The position numbers were made by a program, and so were the translations under genes. The notes beneath the pieces were generated by a model. That model saw only the letters and a list, made by a program, of their open reading frames with translations. It ran no database searches and had not been told where the DNA came from. A DNA stretch of 49,102 nucleotides from Streptomyces actuosus (GTDB lineage: Bacteria > Actinomycetota > Actinomycetes > Streptomycetales > Streptomycetaceae), in contig NZ_JAFFZS010000045.1 of the NCBI RefSeq assembly GCF_016921115.1, positions 1-49,102 on the forward strand. The letters are read 5' to 3'. Positions 37,071 to 44,945 of this stretch are shown piece after piece. Position 1 is the stretch's first letter; each line of letters opens with the position of its first letter.

Positions 37071-37748
37071 GTGACCCAGCCGCTCATCGGTGTCAGCACC
37101 TACCTCGACCGGGCTTCCTGGGGAGTGTGGCAACTGCCTGCCGCCCTGCTCCCCGAGGGGTACCCGCGCCTGGTCCAGCGGGCGGGGGGCCTCGCCGCAA
37201 TGCTCCCGCCCGACGACCCTGCGCGTGCCGCGTCCGTGGTCGCCAGGCTGGACGGACTGGTCGTCGCGGGCGGCCCCGACGTGGAACCCGTGCGGTACGG
37301 CGCCGAGCCCGATCCGCGCACCGGTCCCGCGGCCCGCGAGCGGGACGGCTGGGAACTCGCCCTGATAGACACCGCGCTGGAGTCGGGGACGCCGCTGCTC
37401 GGCATCTGCCGGGGCATGCAGCTGCTGAACGTGGCCCTCGGCGGGACCCTCGTCCAGCACCTCGACGGGCATGCGAAGGCCGTCGGGGTCTTCGGGGAGC
37501 ACGCGGTGACCCCGGTGCCCGGGACGCTGTACGCCTCCTTGGTGCCGGAGGAGTCGTCCGTGCCGACGTACCACCACCAGGCCGTCGACCGTCTCGGCGA
37601 GGGGCTCGTGGTGTCGGCGCACGCCGGGGACGGGACGGTGGAGGCCGTCGAGCTACCCGGCACGTCCTGGGTGCTGGGCGTCCAGTGGCACCCCGAGATG
37701 GGCGAGGACGTCCGGGTCATGGCCGGCCTGGTGCGCGCGGCGTCCTGA
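37071..37748 (+). CDS. Gamma-glutamyl hydrolase, PuuD-like class I glutamine amidotransferase
   Basis: A 225-residue peptidase C26 protein. Start QPLIGVSTYLDRASWGVWQL; GLVVAGGPDVEPVRYG (oxyanion region); nucleophile Cys in LLGICRGMQLLNVALGGTLV with QHL; TYHHQAVDRLGEGLVVSAHA; and the His-Glu pair in VLGVQWHPEM. These are PuuD signatures; the enzyme splits gamma-glutamyl amides in the cytosol. GTG 37071 is preceded by AAGGAACGG. It is the last gene before a very strong terminator. In this locus it would release glutamate from gamma-glutamylglycine, the oxidised ethanolamine adduct (inference). Confidence 0.87.
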   Translation: MTQPLIGVSTYLDRASWGVWQLPAALLPEGYPRLVQRAGGLAAMLPPDDPARAASVVARLDGLVVAGGPDVEPVRYGAEPDPRTGPAARERDGWELALIDTALESGTPLLGICRGMQLLNVALGGTLVQHLDGHAKAVGVFGEHAVTPVPGTLYASLVPEESSVPTYHHQAVDRLGEGLVVSAHAGDGTVEAVELPGTSWVLGVQWHPEMGEDVRVMAGLVRAAS

Positions 37749-37754
37749 CCGATA

Positions 37755-37795
37755 GCTGGCCCGCCCCGCCGACGACCCCGGCGGGGCGGGCCAGC
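37755..37795 (+). terminator. Strong intrinsic terminator closing the ethanolamine locus
   Basis: CTGGCCCGCCCCGCC (37756-37770) pairs perfectly with GGCGGGGCGGGCCAG (37780-37794), extended by one G-C pair on the outside, seven bases after the stop. Confidence 0.9.
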
Positions 37796-38214
37796 CCCCG
37801 CCTTCGGGCCCCGGCTCCCCGAAGCAGCGGTCAGGCGGTGGAGCGCGTCAGCGACAGCAGGTCGCGCCGGGCCCACCGGGCGGCGGCTCCTTGTTCCAGA
37901 CCAGCTGTCTCCGGACATCGTCGGGAGACGGTGCGCAGGCATCTGTCTCCCTGGTCCGGCAGGGCTGCGCCCCGAGCCGTGCCGCGGGCGGCGCGGCCGG
38001 CAGACTGAAGCCGCCGCGGCCCCGTACGAAGCCTCGCTCCGGCGGGTGGCGTACGAAAGCTGCGGTCGCATTGAGGGGCCCTGGTACAGGAAAGGGGGAT
38101 CCCCTCACGCGGCCCTGCAACACCACGGCCACGACCAGGATCCCCGGAAACCTCACTGTGAGTCCTGGACCGGATAGTTGCCCACCCCCCTCAACCCTAT
38201 TGGAGGCAACCTTC
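37796..38214. other. Intergenic region upstream of the GH5 gene
   Basis: About 420 bases without a supported gene. GGAGG at 38202-38206 is the ribosome site of the GH5 gene. I find no clear cellulose-type operator (TGGGAGCGCTCCCA) nor a certain promoter. Confidence 0.5.
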
Positions 38215-40191
38215 ATGAGATCCAACAGACCGACCCACGCCGGCCGCAGGCTGCTCGTGCGGGTCTCGGCCTTCGCGACGGCCCTGACCTGGTTCAACCT
38301 CGGACTGGCCCTCCAGTCTGACGCAACACCCCTCACCGGCACCGCAGCCAGCCCCACTGCCCCGGCAGCGCTGACCGGGCCGCAGCTTGCCGCGACCTGG
38401 ACCGGACCACTCAGTACCCGCGACCGGTACATCGTCGACGCCACGGGCAACCGCTTCAAGCTGAAGGCCGGCAACTGGTCCGGCGCCCAAGGCACATGGG
38501 AGGGCAGCGGCGACGTCAACGACGTGAACAACCACCAGGCAAAGCAGAAATCGAACAACATCCCGCTCGGCCTGGACCGCGCCCCGATCGACAAGATCAT
38601 GTCCGACTTTCACGCGCTGGGGATCAACAGCGTCCGATTGCCGTTCGCCAACGCCATGATCCATGACACCACTACGGTGCCGGTCTCGGCGGTGGCCGCC
38701 AACCCACAGCTGCGCAGCAAGACCCCGCTGCAGGTCTACGACGAGGTGGTCGCCGCACTGACCGCGGACGGGTTCGCGGTCATCCTCAACAACCACACCA
38801 CCAGCTACCGCTTCTGTTGCGGCCTGGACGGCAACGAACGATGGAACAGTGGCCAGTCCACCCAGCAGTGGGAGGACGACTGGCTGTTCCTGGTCAACCG
38901 GTACAAGCACAACAAGCGCGTCGTCGGCGCGGACCTGCGCAACGAGGTCCGCCGCGACACCTGGGACGACCCCAACTGGGGATGGGGCAACGCCCAGGAC
39001 GAATACGCCGCCTTCCAGGAGGCGGGTAACAAGATCCTCCAGGCAGACCCCGACATGCTGATCATCATGGAGGGTATCAACTGGCAGGGCATCCCGTTCG
39101 GCCCGTTCAGCCACGGCCGTCCGATGCTCACTCCGGTTCGCGACCTCTCCAACACCCTGATCAGCTCCGGAAAACTTGTCTACTCCGCGCACTTCTACGG
39201 CTTCACCGGCCCCAACCACACTGGCGCAAGTGGCGGCTGGCAGAACGGAGAAACCAACGACCCCCGCTACCGGGACCTCACCCCTGACCAGCTCATCCAG
39301 GCCGTCAACGACGAGGCCCTGTTCGTCACCCGGTCCGGCCAGCACTTCACCGCCCCCGTCTGGATCAGCGAGTTCGGCGCAGCCGGACGCGGCCAGACCG
39401 AGAACAGGGAAATGGGCTGGTTCCACCGGTTCACCGACATCCTGGCCAAGAACGACACCGACTTCGCAATCTGGCCCTTGGTCGGCTGGAGCGACGCCAA
39501 GGGAGTGCCGAACGACAACTGGGCCCTGATTTCCTACGATGCCAGGGGCACGAGGCTGAGCCTCAGCGATCCCGGCGACTGGCGCGCCACCGACTGGAAC
39601 AAACTGATCGATGCCCCCGCCAAGACCGGCCCCACACCTCAGGTCGACCACTGGAACATGCTCGACCTCGACTTCGGCGACCAGAACGTCTCCAGGACCA
39701 TGCTGGCCAAACCTGACTGGTCCCCCGGCAGCCGTAAGGGCAACTGTCCTGACGGCCAGCGCCTGGTGGGGCTCGGACGCGGCAACAGCCGAGGCCTGTG
39801 CACCGACGCCGCAGAGCCCACCATCGGAGTCGGCGACTGGGTGACCGTCACCGATGAACGCTATGTCAGCCACGGCGACTGGGCCGACGGATACAACAAG
39901 CTCCAATGCCCCGACAACACCTTCGCCGTGGGGTACAGCGTTCATGACAACGCAATGTCAGCTCTGCTCTGCGCACCCTCTTCGAGACAGCTGACGACCA
40001 ACGGCCACAACATATGGTTCGACAGCGGCGACAACCGGCCCGCCACCGGTGGATCCACAGGCAGCGATTGGGCACCCGGCCACTACAAGGGCCAGTGCGC
40101 CGACAACGAATACCTCGCTGGCGTCGCCTACACCTGGAAGTGGCTGCACCACGGCGCCCCCGACGCCCTGCTGTGCCGCCCGCTGGCCTGA
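38215..40191 (+). CDS. Secreted glycoside hydrolase family 5 enzyme with C-terminal three-repeat cysteine module
   Basis: A 658-residue protein. The N-terminus is a signal peptide (RRLLVRVSAF then a hydrophobic core, likely cleaved near residue 35-45). The GH5 barrel at about 65-430 shows FHALGINSVRLPFANAMIHD, FAVILNNHTTSYRFC, acid/base Glu244 in VVGADLRNEVRRDTW, the His of LVYSAHFYGF and nucleophile Glu386 in VWISEFGAAG. It should cleave beta-glucan or a similar polysaccharide outside the cell. The last 200 residues are not a CBM that I recognise; they contain three related units (NCPDGQRLVGLG with LCTDA; QCPDNTFAVGYSV with LLCAPS; QCADNEYLAGVAYT with LLCRPL), each with two cysteines. ATG 38215 has GGAGG eight bases upstream. 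It is a single-gene unit. Confidence 0.85.
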   Translation: MRSNRPTHAGRRLLVRVSAFATALTWFNLGLALQSDATPLTGTAASPTAPAALTGPQLAATWTGPLSTRDRYIVDATGNRFKLKAGNWSGAQGTWEGSGDVNDVNNHQAKQKSNNIPLGLDRAPIDKIMSDFHALGINSVRLPFANAMIHDTTTVPVSAVAANPQLRSKTPLQVYDEVVAALTADGFAVILNNHTTSYRFCCGLDGNERWNSGQSTQQWEDDWLFLVNRYKHNKRVVGADLRNEVRRDTWDDPNWGWGNAQDEYAAFQEAGNKILQADPDMLIIMEGINWQGIPFGPFSHGRPMLTPVRDLSNTLISSGKLVYSAHFYGFTGPNHTGASGGWQNGETNDPRYRDLTPDQLIQAVNDEALFVTRSGQHFTAPVWISEFGAAGRGQTENREMGWFHRFTDILAKNDTDFAIWPLVGWSDAKGVPNDNWALISYDARGTRLSLSDPGDWRATDWNKLIDAPAKTGPTPQVDHWNMLDLDFGDQNVSRTMLAKPDWSPGSRKGNCPDGQRLVGLGRGNSRGLCTDAAEPTIGVGDWVTVTDERYVSHGDWADGYNKLQCPDNTFAVGYSVHDNAMSALLCAPSSRQLTTNGHNIWFDSGDNRPATGGSTGSDWAPGHYKGQCADNEYLAGVAYTWKWLHHGAPDALLCRPLA

Positions 40192-40388
40192 CCCGCCGGG
40201 AACCGGTAGGCGCTGTCAAGTGATCTCGGCTGGTGGAACACAGTCGGCGAACGCCGTCATGAACCTCCGATGCCGAGTGGGAGGTCGTCCGTCCGCTCCG
40301 GCCCGAGCCATTGCGAGGGCGGAAGCGGCCGGACGACCAGCCGGACCCGGCCGGTCGTGTACACGACCGACGATGCCTTCCTGCTGGG

Positions 40389-40631
40389 ATGACAGAGACC
40401 TTCGGCCAGCCTCAATTCCCAGCTCGGAGGGCATTTCGCCCCACCTTGTGGCCGGTGTCGGACGAGGCGGCCTACGCGTTCGCCGACCACGCCTACACAG
40501 CGCTTGCCGAACCCCCCTTCGAGGTCGCCCAGGCCGTGCACACGGCGACCCGGCGACTTTGGGCCTCGTTCCGCGCGCCACTCCTGTGGGCGTCCCACGT
40601 CCACCTCGGCCCGGCGAGCGACACCATCTGA
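40389..40631 (+). pseudogene. CHAT-domain protease, C-terminal fragment
   Basis: An 80-codon frame reads LWPVSDEAAYAFADHAYTAL, then AEPPFEVAQAVHTATRRLW and LLWASHVHLGP before the TGA. LWPVsD-a-----------g-----AL--A-r-LR---p--WAshvh-GP is the end of CHAT (caspase-HetF-associated with TPRs) domains. The catalytic His/Cys region and any TPRs are missing, so it is a truncated relic. A TetR gene follows within 90 bases. It hints that a second protease-type conflict gene once lay here. Confidence 0.6.
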
Positions 40632-40716
40632 CCGCCCCCTGGAACATCCGAGGCCGGAGAGACCACATGCTGCGCCGCCGTCCCGGCGGCACGCCAACGG
40701 CATCTCCCCTCCTCCT

Positions 40717-41459
40717 GTGGAGACCTTGACCGGAGGGATAGTTGGAAAGCGGCTGAGTATCGACACGGTCGTGGCCGTCGCGATCAGCGTGGCGGACGCC
40801 GACGGCCTGGACGCGGCCACCATGCGCCACGTCGCGCAGCGACTCGAGGTGGCACCGATGACGCTGTACACCTACGTGCCGGGCAAGGCCGAGCTGCTGG
40901 ATCTCATGCTGGATGCCGCCTACGCCCAGATGCCCCGGGTCGACACCACTGGTCAGCCCTGGCGGGCCCGGCTGACCGCCGTGGCCGAAGAGAACAAGGC
41001 GCTCTTCGAGGCGCACCCGTGGGCAGCGGCGATCTCCACGAGCCGGCCACCATTGGGGCCGGGGACGATGGCCAAGTACGAGCACGAACTGGCGGCACTG
41101 GACGGACTCGGGCTCGACGACATCGAGATGGATGCCGCCTTGACCTACCTGGTCGCCTTCGTCCAGGCCAACGCCCGTTCCGCGGCCGAGGCGCACGCCG
41201 CCCGGCAGGACAGCGCGATGGACGATGAGCAGTGGTGGGCCGCCAATGCCCCCTGCTCGAAAAGGTCCTCGATCCACGCGCCTACCCCACCGCCGCCCGC
41301 GTCGGCACGGCAGTGGGCACCGCCCATGGTGCCGCCTACAGCTCCGAACACGCCTGGGAATTCGGCCTCAGCCGTGTCCTCGACGGCCTCGCCGCCCTCA
41401 TCGACAGACGTACTGATCCAACCGAGACCAAACCGCAGTATGGCCTGGGTCGGCTGTGA
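40717..41459 (+). CDS. TetR/AcrR-family regulator with TetR_C-type domain; one-base frameshift in a C run
   Basis: The N-terminal helix-turn-helix is LSIDTVVAVAISVADADGLD, AATMRHVAQRLEVAPMTLYT, YVPGKAELLDLMLDAAY, the TetR/TetR_C class pattern. The ligand domain includes PWRARLTAVAEENKALFEAH, LTYLVAFVQANARSAAEAHA. At GCCCCCT (41249-41255) the frame is lost; one more C gives PLLEKVLDPRAYPTAARVGT, AYSSEHAWEFGLSRVLDGLA, IDRRTDPTETK to the TGA at 41459. Uncorrected, the first frame runs into nonsense. GTG 40717 or TTG 40726 are possible starts. No target gene is adjacent in a readable state. Confidence 0.7.
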
Positions 41460-41972
41460 GGAGGGAACCGGCGGGCGTGACCTACACGTTGGGCGGTCGG
41501 TTCACGGCACGAGCGCGACGGCCGGGCTCCAGCCGCACACCCGGACGGCATCACGGCCGAGATGGTGGCAGTGGCGGCTGGAGGCGCCGGAGCGCGGTCC
41601 GGGTCACCAACACCACCGCAGCGCGCATCGAGATCGATCCGACCGGGGTGGGGGCACCTTGCAGCTGACCGCCGAGAAGGTGGCGGGTACGTGCGGGATG
41701 TCGGGCACCCCGTACGGAGGGTCCATCGCTTGTGGCCCGTACCGGTGGGGGCCAGGGGCATCAGGGCCATGTAGACGCACTTCATGCCGGCGTCGCCCCC
41801 GCCCCGAGCACTGGCAGGAGCAGCCGGAGCCGTCCGTGGGAATGACTCCCCCGCCTTCGGACGCTGGAGCCCCGGGGCCGCGTCCCGTACCCGCAACGGG
41901 CCGTCGACCCCGCTGTGCACGCCCGCCCATGGATCCCGGCCTCGGACGGACCGGTGCGAGAGGGCCGCGACC
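41460..41972. other. No assignable gene (about 510 bases)
   Basis: Only short, compositionally poor frames occur on both strands between the TetR gene and the end of the RiPP cluster. A minus-strand stretch (GMKCVYMALMPLAPTGTGHK) begins with ATG 41786 and may be a small peptide or relic; it has no recognised family. Confidence 0.4.
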
Positions 41973-42632
41973 TCACACGGCCATGGCCTCCTGGAGCCAG
42001 CGGGAGACGCGGTAGGGCAGCCACCACGCGAGGTCACCGACGCGCAGGACGAGGTGTTCGGCCGTGAACTCCTCCAGTACGTCGGCGGGTACCTCGGCGT
42101 GGTGCACACCCGGGTCGAGAACGGCGATGGCCTCCCGGTAACGGGGTTCGTCGGCGGTGAAGCGGCGCAGGTCCCCCCAGCGCCGGTCACGGATCTGGAC
42201 GAACCCAGGTCCCTGGCGCCAGACCAGCTTGCACAGGTAGTGCCGGGTCCGCCAGGCGTGCAGGGCCTCCCCGGCCTCCTCGAGACCGGCGATCGAGCGG
42301 GGCGGCTGCAGGTGGGACAAGACCTTCCACTGGTGATCCGACTGCTGGGGCGACAGACGAAGATCCCAATCGACGGAGACTGCCCGTGCGGTGAGGTCGC
42401 GGACCAGGCACAGGCGGTCGACGGCCCGCCGATGGGCCATGGGATCGTCGGTGGACAGGTCGACGGCCGTGTCCAGTTCGGCGTGACGTACGCCGAGGGC
42501 CCAGAGGCGGTCGGCGTCCTGGGGCACCGGAGTCACCGGCAGGCGGCCCAGTGACATGCCCGGCAGGTCACGGGCCTGCGGGTCGAGGTCGCGCCAGGCA
42601 CGTATCGCGAGGTCCGGTGTGGTGGCTGTCAT
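41973..42632 (-). CDS. DUF5825-type protein of the RiPP cluster
   Basis: A 219-residue soluble protein: IRAWRDLDPQARDLPGMSLG at the N-terminus, then LTARAVSVDWDLRLSPQQSD, AWRTRHYLCKLVWRQGPGFV with QIRDRRWGDLRRFT, and a C-terminal AEVPADVLEEFTAEHLVLRV, LAWWLPYRVSRWLQEA. It matches what I know as DUF5825, a family found beside RiPP-maturation radical SAM C-methyltransferases; no biochemical role is established. The gene follows the radical SAM gene by 59 bases on the same strand. The tail resembles a winged-helix-like unit also seen at the end of the radical SAM protein (VVFTDAGQYVHI in that protein), suggesting shared peptide binding (speculative). Confidence 0.75.
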   Translation of the reverse strand: MTATTPDLAIRAWRDLDPQARDLPGMSLGRLPVTPVPQDADRLWALGVRHAELDTAVDLSTDDPMAHRRAVDRLCLVRDLTARAVSVDWDLRLSPQQSDHQWKVLSHLQPPRSIAGLEEAGEALHAWRTRHYLCKLVWRQGPGFVQIRDRRWGDLRRFTADEPRYREAIAVLDPGVHHAEVPADVLEEFTAEHLVLRVGDLAWWLPYRVSRWLQEAMAV

Positions 42633-42691
42633 CTGCCGTCCTTCGTTCCGGGTCGGGGAGTCGCGTGGCTGGGAGGCGCTGAGACCGGCCC

Positions 42692-44638
42692 TCAGGTCAA
42701 GGCGGGCGCGGGTGCGGGCTCGGTTCCGGCCGTGGTCTCGTCGCGGGCGTGGGTGTGCCGCATGTAGTCCAGACGCAGCAGGTCCTGGTTCACGGCGGCG
42801 GGGGCGATGTGCACGTACTGGCCCGCGTCGGTGAACACCACGCCGTGCGCGACCCACTCCTCCAGCAGGGCCTCGATGTCCTGCGGCGTGCATCGGGCGC
42901 CCCCGGACGACTCGGCGGCCGCCGTCAGCTTGCGGTGCATCGCCACGACGGTGTGCGGCTGGTCCAGGAGACGGAAGAGCGCGGTCGCCAGCGGGTCGGC
43001 TAGCTCCATGGTCCGCCAGCCGAAGGACGGCCGCCGGCTGACCAGCACGATCCGGTCCCGCAGGTCGGTGTGGGTCAGGCGGGCGTCGGCGTGGTGCTTC
43101 TTCCACGCGGCGATAGCGTCGTTGAGGACGGTCACCGTGGGCTCGGCGATGCCACGCTCCGGGGCCTGGAAGACGTAGGCCAGATCGTGCAGTTCCGCCT
43201 CGGACAGTTCGTAGGTGAACAGGTAGTGCTCCTCGGGCCGCAGTCCGGTGAAGCCCAGTTCGGGGCGCTTGAAGTACGGGCTGAACCGTTCGATGGCGAT
43301 GCGCGCGGACAAATCGACCGGTGGGTTGAGGTGCTCCAGGGCGGGGAGTTGGCGGATCACGGGTTCGTAGTCCTCGGCGGTCTCGCCGGGGAAGCCGTGC
43401 AGGTAGTTCCACGACACCGACAGCCCTGTCTCCGCCGCGTCGCGGAGCATGCGGACGTTCTGGCAGCCGCTGACGCCCTTGTCCATGAGGTCGAGGACGC
43501 GGCTGTTGAGGCTTTCGATGCCGGGCTGGACGTAGATGAGTCCGGCGTCCGCCAGGACCTGGAGCTGCGGGCGCCGCATGTTGGCCTTGATCTCGATGTG
43601 CATGCGCAGGTCGTAGCCGCTGTCGATGATGCGGGGCAGGACGGTGGACAGGTAGCGCATGTCGAGGATGTTGTCGACGACGTACATGTCGAGCACCTGG
43701 TGGCGCTCGGCCAGATCCATGATCTCGCGGTAGAAGGTGTCCGGGCTCTTGCTGCGGAACTCCATGAAGGAACCGTTCAGTCCGCAGAAGGTGCAGTGGT
43801 GCTTCTCTCCCCACCAGCAGCCGCGCGCGCCTTCGACGACCAGCTTCGGCTCGACCCAGTTGCGTGCCACGGACGCCGCGAGACGTTCGAAGTAGCCGCT
43901 GTAGTCGGGGGGCAGGATCGCCGCGGGCGGCAACGGTCCGGCCGGCATGGGGTTGGCGGTGTGCGCGGAGTCCGTTGTGCGGTGGCACAGGCCCGGGATC
44001 GAGGCTGCGGCTGCCGGGTCGCCGTCCCGCAGTGCGGTCAGCAGCCGCGGGAAGGCGTCCTCGCCCTCGCCGCGGACCACGTAGTCCACGAAGGGGAAGT
44101 TCCGGTGGACCGCGGCGCCCTGCTCGGCGTCGCAGTTGGCACCGCCCATGACGGTCACGACGTGGGGGGCGAGGCGCTTGATGTGCCGGGCCGCCGCCAG
44201 GGCAGCGGTGTTCTGCTGGAAGGTGGAGGTGAACCCGACCACGTCGGGCTGCTGGTCGACGACGCGGCAGGCCACTTCGGTGACGAACTCCGGTACGAGG
44301 CGGTGCAGTTCCCGGGTCATCCGCATCCGGGACCGGCGCAGCTTCGGCGTCATCACCTCGACGAACTCCGGCTCCCGCCACTCGGGGTCGTCGTAGAGGG
44401 CCGAGGAGAAGACCCAGTCACCGCAGCCGAGGAAGTAGGAGGAGAGGGCGTAGTAGTCGTAGTCCTCGGCGGTGAACTCGGTGCGGCTGGTGATCCAGTC
44501 GGTGAACTCCAGATTGGCGTGCAGCACCTCGCACGTGGCGTCTCGGACGTGTTCGTCGACGCTTCGTTTCAGGATGCCGAGCGCCAGTGAGGGCAGGTCG
44601 ATCGGTGACCAGGGCATGTTGACGAGAAGAACACGCAC
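42692..44638 (-). CDS. B12-binding radical SAM enzyme, RiPP-maturation C-methyltransferase type
   Basis: A 648-residue protein. Residues 1-205 form a cobalamin-binding domain (MRVLLVNMPWSPIDLPSLAL, QQPDVVGFTSTFQQNTAALA, VTVMGGANCDAEQGAAVHRN, VDYVVRGEGEDAFPRLLTAL). The radical SAM core begins with the 4Fe-4S motif C274-x7-C282-x2-C285 (EGARGCWWGEKHHCTFCGLN). SAM-binding elements follow: MYVVDNILDMRYLSTVLPRI, IEIKANMRRPQLQVLADAGL with IYVQPGIESLNSRVLDLMDK. A C-terminal unit of about 130 residues ends VVFTDAGQYVHIAPAAVN. Class B enzymes of this kind methylate unactivated carbons; the 40-residue peptide just upstream is the obvious substrate (inference). The start ATG 44638 follows AAGGAG. Confidence 0.88.
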   Translation of the reverse strand: MRVLLVNMPWSPIDLPSLALGILKRSVDEHVRDATCEVLHANLEFTDWITSRTEFTAEDYDYYALSSYFLGCGDWVFSSALYDDPEWREPEFVEVMTPKLRRSRMRMTRELHRLVPEFVTEVACRVVDQQPDVVGFTSTFQQNTAALAAARHIKRLAPHVVTVMGGANCDAEQGAAVHRNFPFVDYVVRGEGEDAFPRLLTALRDGDPAAAASIPGLCHRTTDSAHTANPMPAGPLPPAAILPPDYSGYFERLAASVARNWVEPKLVVEGARGCWWGEKHHCTFCGLNGSFMEFRSKSPDTFYREIMDLAERHQVLDMYVVDNILDMRYLSTVLPRIIDSGYDLRMHIEIKANMRRPQLQVLADAGLIYVQPGIESLNSRVLDLMDKGVSGCQNVRMLRDAAETGLSVSWNYLHGFPGETAEDYEPVIRQLPALEHLNPPVDLSARIAIERFSPYFKRPELGFTGLRPEEHYLFTYELSEAELHDLAYVFQAPERGIAEPTVTVLNDAIAAWKKHHADARLTHTDLRDRIVLVSRRPSFGWRTMELADPLATALFRLLDQPHTVVAMHRKLTAAAESSGGARCTPQDIEALLEEWVAHGVVFTDAGQYVHIAPAAVNQDLLRLDYMRHTHARDETTAGTEPAPAPALT

Positions 44639-44690
44639 GGTGGGCTCCTTGCGCGCGGGCGGCCGACGGGGTGGGAGGCGCGGTGGAGGG

Positions 44691-44726
44691 GCCCGGCCGG
44701 CCCGTATCAGGTCGGGTCGGCCGGGC
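44691..44726 (-). terminator. Hairpin between precursor and radical SAM genes (attenuator)
   Basis: GCCCGGCCGGCCCG (44691-44704) and CGGGTCGGCCGGGC (44713-44726) pair over 14 bases with one mismatched position, around an eight-base loop, seven bases past the precursor stop. Hairpins here are typical of RiPP operons and limit read-through so that precursor exceeds enzyme. Confidence 0.7.
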
Positions 44727-44732
44727 TGTGGG

Positions 44733-44855
44733 TCACTCCTCGTCGTCGCTCTCGGCGGCGTTGCGGAACGGTATGGTGATGGTGATCCCGATGCCGGGCT
44801 TGCGGTTCTCCTCGTCGCCGGCGAGCGGGTCGTTGTGGATGATGTCCTTCTGCAC
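44733..44855 (-). CDS. Putative RiPP precursor peptide (40 residues)
   Basis: GTG 44855 is preceded by a perfect AAGGAGG (44862-44868) with six bases between, the best ribosome site in the window. The peptide starts MQKDIIHNDPLAGDEENRKP and ends GIGITITIPFRNAAESDDEE. The acidic N-terminal half looks like a leader; the alternating Gly/Thr-Ile stretch GIGITITIPF is an unusual, likely modified core, followed by RNAAESDDEE. It has no cysteine, so it is not a thioether or lanthionine substrate. It lies between an S9 peptidase gene and a B12 radical SAM gene, flanked by hairpins. C-methylation of Ile, Thr or Pro side chains is the simplest expectation (inference). The family is unknown to me. Confidence 0.8.
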   Translation of the reverse strand: MQKDIIHNDPLAGDEENRKPGIGITITIPFRNAAESDDEE

Positions 44856-44912
44856 GGTCGTCCTCCTTCTCGGATTCAGGGCTTGTCTTCGAGCGGGTTG
44901 TGCTGTGCACGA

Positions 44913-44945
44913 CCCGGTCCCGCTGTGTCTGTCAGCGGGACCGGG
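44913..44945 (-). terminator. Hairpin between S9 peptidase and precursor genes
   Basis: CCCGGTCCCGCTG (44913-44925) pairs perfectly over 13 bases with CAGCGGGACCGGG (44933-44945) around TGTCTGT. It overlaps the last codons and stop of the peptidase gene. It would end or attenuate MFS-peptidase transcripts, so the precursor may have its own promoter in the 44870-44912 gap, where I cannot identify one. Confidence 0.7.

Noticed and set aside
37796..38214. Short leader ORFs before the GH5 gene
   Set aside because: No start with a ribosome site and no recognisable attenuator; only the GH5 Shine-Dalgarno is supported.
38197..39945. 582-codon minus-strand open frame under the GH5 gene
   Set aside because: It is antisense to a gene with signal peptide and catalytic motifs. 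Its Val/Gly/Asp-rich, motif-free sequence is the usual mirror of GC-rich codons.
41456..41930. Small ORFs downstream of the RiPP cluster as additional precursor peptides
   Set aside because: No good ribosome sites and no core-like pattern; composition is that of non-coding GC-rich DNA.
43070..44590. 506-codon plus-strand open frame opposite the radical SAM gene
   Set aside because: Antisense shadow; the radical SAM frame carries the CX7CX2C motif and B12 domain.
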